A stretch of DNA of 64,000 nucleotides from Bombyx mori (taxonomy: Eukaryota; Arthropoda; Insecta; Lepidoptera; Bombycidae), in the NCBI RefSeq assembly GCF_030269925.1, contig NC_085127.1, positions 13,895,501 through 13,959,500 of the forward strand, read 5' to 3'. Positions 17,801 to 26,500 of the stretch are shown one piece after another. Below the pieces are notes generated by a model. That model was not told the origin of the DNA. It searched no databases and worked only from the letters and a program-made list of their open reading frames with translations. Both the position numbers and the translations under genes were made by a program. Positions within the stretch are counted from its first letter, which is position 1, and each line of letters begins with the position of its first letter.

Positions 17801-20105
17801 CGTGGTGAGGGATGACGTAATAATTCGTATCAGTAAGAGCGGGTGCGGGTGAAATGATGTTCCGTTCGAGATAGTCTCTCATCGCGGCATCGTATTCAGT
17901 TTTTAAAGCGATCTTTGTCTTAAATCTGCGTTCGAGTGACGACAGACAGCGACGTGCGGTTGTAAGAGAATCGCCCAGAGCGGTAGGCGACCTCAAGAAA
18001 GGCAAAGCGGTGACGTAGCGTCCAGTTGTGTTATCGCGGTATGTATTTAAATCATAAAAATCCTCACATTCCTGTTCGGCTTTAGACAGGTGTGTTTTAG
18101 TCGGAACTGACTCCAACTCCCAGAACTTTGAGACTAAAGTTTCGATCGAGTCGTTACTCGACGATAAAAAGGCGTGATCGTTATCACAAGGCGCGGTATT
18201 ATTGTGACAAGGGAGCGAAGCGATCGACCCTAAGAGTATGTATCCAAATGCGGTTTCCAATAAATCAGGTTTTCCAGGCGGACCTAGTAGCTTTGTAGGT
18301 CTTAGGATCTGCATGAATACTTCGGCGCCAAGCAGAATGTCTATTTCAGCGGGTTTATTAAAGTGCGGGTCTGCGAGCTGTATATTATTATTACTTAGGT
18401 AATTAAGAGACGAAATGTCAAATTCACAACTCGGCAAGTTACTCGAAATATTTTTAAGAACGAGTGGGTTTATGCGTAAACAAAAGTTTGCATCGTACCT
18501 AGACAGTAACGTTACATCGGTAGTTCCGATTATAGTTTGAGAGCTAGTTCCTATTCCATTTACGGATCGTTCGGAATTGTCGTGGAAGATACGAAGGCCT
18601 AAATGTTTACAAGCTTTGCGGGTAACAAAATGGTTTTGCGATCCATTATCAATCAAAATTCTAATTTGAGCAAGAGTTCCGTCACTTCTTTTCACATCAG
18701 CAAGAACGGTGCCAAGTAAAACATTGTTAGTTTTTCGCGTGTTATTTGAGTTAGCACTCATACTACAAAATGGAGCGTTATTATCAACAGGCTTGGTAGA
18801 AATCGAACTTGAAGACACGGTAGATTTCTGACCAATGACTATTGGACTATGCGTATTGTTATCAGTGCGGCGGTGTAAGTACTGAGGCGGCTGTACCGGC
18901 GGCAATGCAGCTGATGCTTTCTCAGCGAAGCAAAGAGTCGTATGATGTAACTTTTTACAATTAGCGCATCTATTCTCAGATTTACAAGTATTTGTGTTAT
19001 GTTGTAAACTTAGACAGTTGATACAAGCACGTATCTTTTTAATATAATCATAACGTTCACGCGGGGTAAGCGATTTAAATTTCGGGCAAGAATATAGGTG
19101 GTTATGATTAGAGTCACTGCACAACTGACATGCAGTGTTGTTTACGACAAATGATCGTGAGCTATTTTTATTTGCATTGTTGTGCATAGGCTTCGATGAA
19201 GTACTTGCGCTGTTCAGGTTGTTATTACCTGTCCGATTTAAAACTTTTATACGATCACGAACAAATGAAATTAAATCCTGATAAGTAGGTATGTCCTTAT
19301 CACAATTATTCATCTCAAAAAGACGTGCGGTTTCTGTATCTAAGCGGTGTAATAAAGTGTAGGACATGACGAAGTCACACAAGTTAGGTATTTGTAAATT
19401 ATTAAGAGCGAGGTATGAGTTTGAAAATTGATCGACAAGATTTTCTAAATTTTCAGCAGTGACTGACGTAATCGGTTTCAATGAAAATATTTGATTCAGA
19501 TAAGTACCTGCTAGGTTCCTTTTGTCTTCATATTTTGACACGAGTGCTTTGTAAATAGTTTCGTAATTCTCAGCGCATGGAATGAAACCGGCATAAACAT
19601 TTTTAGCTTTGTTTTTTAATTTACTAGCGAGATAAAACATTTTTTCAGTGAGAGAAAGAGATGAGTTCAAATGTACAGCGTTTTTAAAAGTTGCGAAAAA
19701 TAACGGCCAATCTTTAGGGTTCCCATCGAATTCGGGAATTTCAATGCGAGCTAATTTAACACCTTGCCAACAGTTGTCATTTCTGTTGACAGACATGGTG
19801 GGTTTTGATTCTAACTGCGAACGTTTACGTTTGATACGACAATATAAATCTTCAAAAGCGAGCCACTTATTGAAGTCGGGTTTAGAATCTGTGTCGATTT
19901 TTAATATTAATTGATTTATATCCTTGAGACATTGTTGGAAATTAATGCGTGTCTCATCGATTGTTTCTACCGAACAAAGAAAGTTTTCCAATGTTTCAGG
20001 ATCATTTAAATTACTGCGAGATAAATCGTAAATACGTTGTATGTGTTCGAAATAGACTTGTCGTTGACATTCTAGAATTGTCAATTTTTGTTCAGCCGAA
20101 GACAT
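14850..20105 (-). CDS. BEL/Pao gag-pol polyprotein
   Basis: An uninterrupted 1,751-codon frame from ATG. Approximate order: gag/capsid-like region (1-320); three knuckle-like motifs, CQLCSDSNHNHLYSC (326), CINCLSLQHNTNTC (361) and CANCKKLHHTTLC (380); retroviral-type protease with LIDNGSQ (about 483); reverse transcriptase with YMDD (about 900); RNase H with GFADAS (about 1071); integrase zinc region HHHKYLHAG to CNRCFK (about 1382-1422); DDE core with Asp in VDYAGP (1452), Asp in FSDNGTNF (1519) and Glu in GGSWESM (1574); and a C-terminal region as in BEL integrases (DUF5641-like). The protease keeps the catalytic Asp but has Asn where Ser/Thr is usual. No frameshift or stop is seen. The protein would make particles and copy the element; current activity is unknown. 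Confidence 0.95.
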   Translation of the reverse strand: MSSAEQKLTILECQRQVYFEHIQRIYDLSRSNLNDPETLENFLCSVETIDETRINFQQCLKDINQLILKIDTDSKPDFNKWLAFEDLYCRIKRKRSQLESKPTMSVNRNDNCWQGVKLARIEIPEFDGNPKDWPLFFATFKNAVHLNSSLSLTEKMFYLASKLKNKAKNVYAGFIPCAENYETIYKALVSKYEDKRNLAGTYLNQIFSLKPITSVTAENLENLVDQFSNSYLALNNLQIPNLCDFVMSYTLLHRLDTETARLFEMNNCDKDIPTYQDLISFVRDRIKVLNRTGNNNLNSASTSSKPMHNNANKNSSRSFVVNNTACQLCSDSNHNHLYSCPKFKSLTPRERYDYIKKIRACINCLSLQHNTNTCKSENRCANCKKLHHTTLCFAEKASAALPPVQPPQYLHRRTDNNTHSPIVIGQKSTVSSSSISTKPVDNNAPFCSMSANSNNTRKTNNVLLGTVLADVKRSDGTLAQIRILIDNGSQNHFVTRKACKHLGLRIFHDNSERSVNGIGTSSQTIIGTTDVTLLSRYDANFCLRINPLVLKNISSNLPSCEFDISSLNYLSNNNIQLADPHFNKPAEIDILLGAEVFMQILRPTKLLGPPGKPDLLETAFGYILLGSIASLPCHNNTAPCDNDHAFLSSSNDSIETLVSKFWELESVPTKTHLSKAEQECEDFYDLNTYRDNTTGRYVTALPFLRSPTALGDSLTTARRCLSSLERRFKTKIALKTEYDAAMRDYLERNIISPAPALTDTNYYVIPHHGISREDKPLRIVLNATARCIDTNVSLNDCLHSGPNLQADLTAIILKFRLFPIALTADIKQMFLAIGIREEDRRFLNILYKFDEDDTAKMYHFNRVCFGLRCSPYLAMKTVKRLARDETDFPIASEIASDHLYMDDLGVSVDTPENGIQLAHDLIELFKRGGFDLVKFVSNSPEVLKSIPQANRLSSKIEFDKEDNMKLLGLIWSPVEDEFSIAIKFNPQAKCTKRLMLSTIAKLWDINGFCAPVILHAKLLIKALWIAQIDWDVEPPSDICAAWKRFLSELPALQDFKIPRFVGIVPESRVILLGFADASEKAMGASVYICVQPASGPNEVNLIGAKSKVAPLKVVTLARLELCAVVLLSKLFRFVIDTVSPRCHVDEIFAFTDSTVTLHWVHSSPHRFDTFIANRIAQIQNNLDPKHFYHCEGTQNPSDCLSRGLTPAQLLNHPLWLHGPTWARDDVHTWPINRFTFDPAQDEKILELKKQSNVFITTDETEPFLCTLAKRVSSWSKLLRIVVYIYRFLGKLPRSDRMQLAHLQFAETAVVKALQQHYFRNDIDALSKGHRVSRSLLPLSPFLKNDILRVGGRLKNSSLEFDSKHPILLPKKDHIVNLIIDYHHHKYLHAGPNLLLSLLRQKFWIISGRSTVKQRFRLCNRCFKAAPRTETPYMADLPACRVNETVKPFLWSGVDYAGPQEILISRYRGARKVRCYYALFTCMVTRSVHVEIATDLSTDSFLRAFRRFISRRGKINSLFSDNGTNFIGAKAKLDELSEFLRSKAFCKAFEQETLYQGVNWSLNVPTASHMGGSWESMIRVFKMHLRRTIGDVLLTYEELLTVVTQVEMILNSRPLIAQLNSHPGEPEPLTPSHFLTLGPLDSFHSDPRLDSVDLVRNKRLVDDIVQRFWNRWRREYLNTLQTRAKWNTKSNPVTKGTVVLLKTENSPPLQWPMGIIEEIMPASDGVVRVVRVRTQNGTYLRPVVKLCVLPSQ

Positions 20106-20249
20106 TGTTGCGGATTGCGTATGTAAAGGTCAATGACCTGTCAAAAAAAATGGAATATGATGAAATGCGGTGCGAATAAAATATGAAAATATATAATAAA
20201 GCGTGTTTATTCGCGTAATAAGCGGTGATCAGCGATGATTAAAATGTAA

Positions 20250-20269
20250 TCCGGGGACGAAGGACCAAT
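20250..20269 (-). promoter_or_regulatory. Primer binding site of the BEL/Pao element
   Basis: Two bases inside the 5' LTR, the element strand reads TGGTCCTTCG, complementary to a tRNA 3' end CGAAGGACCA. That end matches the usual animal tRNA-Tyr acceptor end; beyond about ten bases the match weakens, so the tRNA identity is tentative. Confidence 0.6.
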
Positions 20270-20271
20270 AA

Positions 20272-20765
20272 TAGTGGGAAAAACTCTTTACAAATTTTCC
20301 ACCACGGCGGTGCGCTGGTTCAATATTTTTGAAGGAAGTTTTGCGGGGGCGAGTATCGCTAAAGATGCACAAAAGAGGGGAAGGCCGAGGTTAGGCTATG
20401 AGAAGTAGACGTACCTGCCAACCCGTCGCTAGCTTCTTCCAGGCTGCAGAATTTGACACCACTGCTGGACGACGCGTAATGGCGGCGACTTGACACGGCA
20501 CTCTTCTAAATTATTGTCTATAAAACTTGTATATCACTCGCGCAACGACGAATATGGTCGTCAGTAAGAGTTTGTATAATAGAGAATTAATTAGAGTCCA
20601 TGAAAATATTTATGTGAAAAAATAAGCGGCGTGTGCGTGTACAGCGCGTGCGGTGCGGTCGGCGATAGTCTTCTTTTTTTTATTTTTGACTTTTGCTTCT
20701 TATGTTTCTTTTTTATAAGTGGCCATGCGAGAGGTTTTATGTCTACTCTCATTAAAAAAGAACCA
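20272..20765 (-). repeat. BEL/Pao 5' LTR
   Basis: 494 bp, apparently identical to the 3' LTR at 14134-14627. It would hold the element promoter and transcription start. Confidence 0.95.
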
Positions 20766-20825
20766 GCTAGAATCTACCCTATGATCTTCAAGAAGAGTAT
20801 ATGCACTGTCCCTAAATAATATATA

Positions 20826-21193
20826 AGCTGGGATTCGGGATAAATAAAAATTCTACTTAAAAAACTGTATTTATCACTGAGAACACTTAAAACACTCAAC
20901 AAACACTTTAAAACCCTCAATTCGCTTCTTCCGCTTCGCCTCAGGTGATCCGCTCGCTGTTTCGCATCGAGTAGTTTCAATGAATGACTGACTGCGTGCC
21001 ATCTCTGCAACGCTTTTATAGTCGAGACGAAATCCCTAGAATCGCCGAGAATATTTCACAAAAGTCTAGTATTGTGTTTTCGCTATCTGACAATAGATGG
21101 CGTTGTACTTCTCGAGCGTTCTAGGTGCTGCTAGATCCTTCGATATTCGTTCGACTATTCGGCGATAGATGGCATTACTCTTACCGGCGTAAC
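20826..21193 (-). mobile_element. Diverged solo LTR, inverted relative of 13478-13860
   Basis: The reverse complement aligns along its length with the LTR at 13478-13860: GTTACGCCGGTAA, GTACAACGCCATCTATT, CTATAAAAGCGTTGCAG and GAATTTTTATTTATCC. Its outer ends are worn and I see no target duplication. Confidence 0.75.
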
Positions 21194-21837
21194 GGTAATA
21201 AAGTTTATAACGATTTAAAACTATCACAGTTTAAGGTATAGTTTAATGATGTGTGAACAATCAACAATGAACTTAAAGATAAGTAATTGAGGTAAACACA
21301 ATTTAAGCGCTTGTCTTTATCGACTGAAGGACTGACTTTTTCTGGAAGCTTAGTGGTCGGCCGGCGGAGTCTGCCGCTCCGCCCACATGCATGGCCCTCA
21401 AAGACCAACAAGGAGTAAACACTAACCAATAGGGATGTGCGCGTTATAAGTTGCATTTTAAAGCTAGTCCACCCCTCCTAATGGGAAATCGAACTATTTG
21501 TCATAGTTATCATTACATAATATTATGTAATTTATTCGAATTGTTGGAAAAATTAAAAGGGCATTAATAATTGTAAAAATTCAAGTTAGTATGTTTCATT
21601 ATAAATTAATAGACACTTTTCAGCGAGTACAAATGGAAATGTGTCCTTAGAGAAGCAGTTTAATACGACGTACTGTTTTAATTGTGGCACGATGAAAACA
21701 GCATATCAGGAGTGGTCTGCACGCAGATGCGATCCGATTACAGTCAACGATGGACGCCAAAATATTCTGTGAGTAATTCATTGTACTGCATTTCAAAAGA
21801 TATGGTCAATCGTATCACTTAAACTGATTTAAAGATA
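21194..21837. other. Intergenic, no feature recognised
   Basis: AT-rich. The still unseen first exon of glycosidase copy B could be in this gap or nearby, but I cannot point to it. Confidence 0.35.
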
Positions 21838-22345
21838 CTAGAGGTCCCGCAGTGGTCGAAATTCGACTATAATTAATTGAAATTGTAAGTTTGTACACTA
21901 CTATGATTGTATTTTCAACGACTATTAAACTTCAAGGTGTGTGGCGCATTTACGTTGTAAGATGTCTATGGGCTCCAGTAACCACTTAACACCAGGTGGG
22001 CTGTGAGGTCGTCCACACATCAAAGCAATTTCACAAATTTTGCCAAGACTACACTCCAGAAAAATATTAATAAAGACAAACAATATTAAATCTATTCTCA
22101 ATTTGACCACAGACGTCAAACGTATAATGATTGTATGCATGCGTGTGTGCGTCAAATACATGGCAGTGTGTGTAATGTTTTTTTATTGATTTAATGTTTT
22201 TAAGCATAATTTAAAAAAATATTAACATTCTGTACCCCTTCTCTATATTCTCTATAAGTGTGGGAAATTTCATACTCCTCCGCCTGCGAAATTTTCGTAA
22301 AAAGGGATACAAAGTTTTTCCTTCACGTATTAATATAGATTTTTA
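21838..22345 (+). repeat. Interspersed repeat, copy 1 (with a Bm1 piece inside)
   Basis: Aligns with 27217-27662 along its length (GGTCGAAATTCGACTATAATT near the start; GTGGGAAATTTCATACTCC and TTCACGTATTAATATA near the end). The 3' end style suggests an RTE-type or similar tail. A Bm1 3' fragment interrupts it at 21932-22027. Confidence 0.75.
21932..22027 (+). mobile_element. Bm1 SINE 3' fragment
   Basis: Bm1 3' end from TCAAGGTG to the CATCAAAGCAA-like tail, lacking a long poly(A). Confidence 0.8.
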
Positions 22346-22404
22346 AGTGACATATAACGTGCATACTATCATTTTTTGGACATATGTCGGGCAAATAAAT
22401 GACT

Positions 22405-22640
22405 CTATAGAGCGCCTTGTCGTTCAGGGCAAAGTGGAAGGCACCAGAACGCGTGGAAGGTTGCCCATGCGATAGACCGACCAAGTCAAGTCAAGTTGGC
22501 GGCTGTTTGCATGAGTGTACCAGGCCCACCGCAAATCGAGAGAAGTGGCGATTGCTCGTGAGACACATAACATCTGCAGAACAGCAATAATACTGAATGA
22601 CGACCACAACCGCTCTGACAAGTGACACGGACAAAGGAAA
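22405..22640 (+). pseudogene. Decayed LINE ORF2 C-terminus
   Basis: A translation reads GKVEGTRTRGRLPMR, a stop, then TDQVK, the familiar end region of RTE/jockey-type reverse transcriptases (GKxEGxRxRGRxxxRWTDQ), followed by remnants of the next conserved block. It contains stops and is not functional. Confidence 0.6.
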
Positions 22641-23015
22641 TATAGCTGTAATCCCAATGCCTCCTACCCTGAGATTTAAATTTCAAGTTCCTGTATAACT
22701 CTGTTCTATCACACTTTAAACAATTTTTTGTGCTCGCCGTGCATATGATAGGAAGCAATTTGTGAACAAGAAGCTCGTCTAAATAAAGGTTACACTTGTA
22801 AAATCAAGTGTATTATCTAATCTTCTAAATACTAATGATTCCTCAACAACGCAATTCGTGCGAAAAAGTATTACCAATTATTTTTACCAGACTTCCTGAA
22901 AACACTACAACTTACACAAGAATTTTAGTATGGAAATGGTCTCTTACAACAAATGATTGTGTTGCCATAAAAACCGTTGGCATATTGAAACCTATGAAAA
23001 TAACACTTTTTTTAA

Positions 23016-23458
23016 TTTTTTTTATTGCATAGATGGGTGGACGAGCTCATAGCACACATAATGTTAAGTGGTCACCGGGGCCCATAGACATCTACAACGT
23101 AAATGCCGCCTTGAGATTTGAGTTCTAATAATATAATCTAATACTGAGATAGTATAGTTACAACTGCTGCCCCACCTTTCAAACCGAAACGCATTACTGA
23201 TTCACGGCAGAAATAGGCGGGGTGGTGGTACCTACCCGTGTGGACTGACAAGAGGTCCCACCACTAGTAATTACGCAAATTATAATTTTGCGGGCTTGAC
23301 TTTTATTACACGATGTTATTCCTTCACCGTGGAAGTCAATCGTGAACGTTTGTTAAGTACGTATTTCATTAGAAAAGTTTGTACCCGCCTGCGAGATTCG
23401 AACACCGATGCATCGCTAAATACGAATGCACCGAATGTCTTATCTTTTAGGCCACGAC
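23016..23458 (-). mobile_element. Bm1 SINE, near full length
   Basis: Tail to tRNA-like head (GTCGTGGCC at the 23458 end), in the reverse direction. It lies just upstream of the first recognised exon of glycosidase copy B. Confidence 0.92.
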
Positions 23459-23510
23459 GACTTTTATTACTTATTCGCTAGAACTAAATAAAATGTACTT
23501 TTTCTTTTAG

Positions 23511-26500
23511 TACTACTGTTATCGACAGTAGTATTTGTCAATGCTGTAGACATATCACTCATAGACTCGACTGACGTCAAATTGAAACTACAAGACAACC
23601 CATATGGAGGACTTAACGTACTTTTAAATAGAAGTAAGTATTGTTTACGTAAACTTATGAATATCTGTTAGAATATAGTATAATTTTGTTAGAAGCTTGA
23701 TCGGGTCTGCATTTAGTTTGGGGTTACGGATTTTATGTGAAAACAGTTATCGTGGCCTCCGCAAGCAACCTGGGTGTTTTAGTCGATAGGGATAAGTGGG
23801 AATAAGTCGAGGAATAAATAGACTTATTATTTATTCGTAGGAATAAGTAGTTATTGAGGCGAATTGAATCGATTGCACCTATAATTTAGGTGACATCTGC
23901 CATGAACTTTTGTCAATTTGTCAATATTTTGTAGTGATGAACACTTTGTTTGTGCAACTTAATAAATAAAGAAATTTTGGGATTATTTGAAACAATCGAC
24001 GAGTCTACCTGATGTGCACCGATACCACGTTGATTTGAATGCGGAAGTTTCAATAAATTCATTTCCAAGATTTGAGTTTTACTCAAGTTTTAGCTACTTC
24101 AATACCAAGGTCGAGTACAACCGTTACGAAGAGCTGCACTCTTCTTCTTCTTCTGAATCGGTTCTCTTCATTGCTGAAGGTCGTATCTAGTTTGAACTCT
24201 TGGCCATTCGATGCGCTATACTTCCCCGCCTTTTTTTTCATTGCTTAGATGTGTTGACGAGTTCACAGCCCACCTGGTGTTAAGTGATTACTGGAGCCCA
24301 TAGGCATCTACAACGTAAATGCGCCACACACCTTGAGATATAAGTTCCAAGGTCTCAGTATAGTTACAACGGCTGCCCCACCCTTCAAACCGTAACTCAT
24401 TACTGTTTCACGGCAGAAATAGGCGGGGCGGTGGTACCTACCCGCGCGTACTCACAAGAAGTCCTACCACCAGTTGAACCCCCTACCACCAAGACAAACC
24501 TACCACCACTACTTCATTTTAAAAGCCGCTAAACAAACTTTAATTCGACAGGAGGCATTTCAGAAGTGATTTCAGTCATAGGACGTCGAACGTCTGGCAT
24601 AAAGGACATAATTCAGAACGGCGACGTATTGATCCAGTTCAAAAACGACACCACGGTCAGAATCAGTGTCGAGCATATCGCGGGTGAGAGGAAAGGTCAC
24701 CTGCTGTCGTTCGCTTGGAAAACAACAAAGAACACCCGACTGGAGGACTGTGCTAATCTCGGTAATGGTTGTAAATTTTCTGAGAACGCGTAGAAATTAT
24801 TAAAATACTTTTACGATTGGATATTAATTAGATCTAACTTACGTCATGCGTAGACAAATAATGAAGACAGGACATTTATTTGAATCTTAAATCGTTGTCA
24901 TTCATTCGAATCGTGAACCTTGTGGTTAAAGCTGACCCATTGATATTCAAAATTGTATTGTAATTGTAAATACTTAAGTAAATTCCACTACTGGTACTAA
25001 AAAAACGGCGAATCAAATTCACTAGGTTCTATTTGACTTCACTCAACAATATATTATGAGATACACATGAATTATTTATATATGACCTAAAGAATACTGA
25101 AGGGCCAATGCAGCAACGGTTTTCTCATTAACAATACATTTTAATAAATATAAATACTTTAAGGCACCGACAGCTGGTATGGAGGCCCGCAACAAAAACG
25201 CCAATACTGGCCCATCGAGAGACTCGTTCTCCCGAACTACTCGTATGTGACCAAGGAAGCGGACAACAGTGCTGTAGCCGAGCCTTACTGGCTCAACTCC
25301 CAGGGCATATTTTATTACTTCGACAAAAAAGTCCCATTATTCATTGACCAAAACGACTTAGAAAAGAATGCCGCTTGCTTCATAGCTCAGATCAGACCCC
25401 CGTATTCAAAGAATAGAGAGAGCAACGAACTCGTATACGCTTTAGGCATCTTCGGTGACGTCAAACAGGCCCATCAATTCGCAGTAGAGAAATATTTGAA
25501 CAAGCCCAAAGCGATTCCTGATGAGCGAATGATAAAGTACCCTATATGGTCAACCTGGGCCAGGTACAAAAGGGACGTGAACCATGACGTTGTATTAAAA
25601 TTCGCCGATGAAATAAATAAAAATGGTTTTCCTAATAGTCAAATGGAAATCGACGATCTATGGGAGATTTGTTATGGTTCCCAAACTGTTGATATTAGAA
25701 GATTTCCCGACATGAAAGATATGGTTGGAAAACTCAAAGCTAAAGGTTTCCGGGTGACGCTTTGGACCCATCCATTTATAAACAAAGGTTGCGAGCCATG
25801 GTATTCTGAAGCCAAAGCGAAGGGGTAAGAAAATGGAATTAGTTTGGTGTGAGCGCTACATAAACAAATTAGTCATACGCGTAATTCCTTTGCAGTTATT
25901 TAGTTTCTTCTGAATACGGTTCAGTGGAAACGAGCTGGTGGAACGACAATGGCACCACCACATCATACATTGATTTCACCAAACCTGACGCCCGCCAGTG
26001 GTACGTGGACAGGCTGCGCGCTCTTCAAAAGTCTAATGGAATCGACAGTTTTAAATTCGATGGAGGAGAATCGAGTTGGTCTCCACAAGTAAGCACTGTT
26101 ATTATGAAATGTCTACATTAGTTCTATCAAGCGTAGGTTATAGGTTGGAAATGTAATGTCTTCACCTTTTTTTGCAAAAGAGCTTTTATGTGACACATAA
26201 AATACATTTAAAGAACACTTTAGCTTAGAAACTGGCTCTATAATTTACTATTTAGAAAAGAATATATCATGTTTTTTTTTATTAAATTACCGTTCTATTT
26301 AGCTATCATTATGGGACGTGAATGTTAATAAAACGTTGTAACCGTTCCGGAATCAATTTTTGAGTCAACATCAAAGATACCAGTAGTAATTTCGATTGTT
26401 TTCATTTTCGGGAGTGTCTCACCGCTGACACCGTGTATATTTGTTGCTCTAGATACCCGTCCTTCGAGGGGACATCAGAGACCAACCTGGTGTAATCACT

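Larger units (their letters stand above)
14134..20765 (-). mobile_element. BEL/Pao LTR retrotransposon, full length
   Basis: 6,632 bp, bounded by 494-bp LTRs and flanked by the 5-bp duplication GCTAG (14129-14133 and 20766-20770). One long gag-pol frame (14850-20105) encodes capsid-like gag, zinc knuckles, aspartic protease, reverse transcriptase, RNase H and integrase, in BEL/Pao order. The two LTRs look identical base for base, so insertion was recent. It lies between the two glycosidase paralogues in the opposite orientation. No envelope-like frame was seen. Confidence 0.95.

Noticed and set aside
22424..22758. Minus-strand frames of 77 and 90 codons
   Set aside because: They run antisense to a decayed LINE ORF2 end; no protein features.
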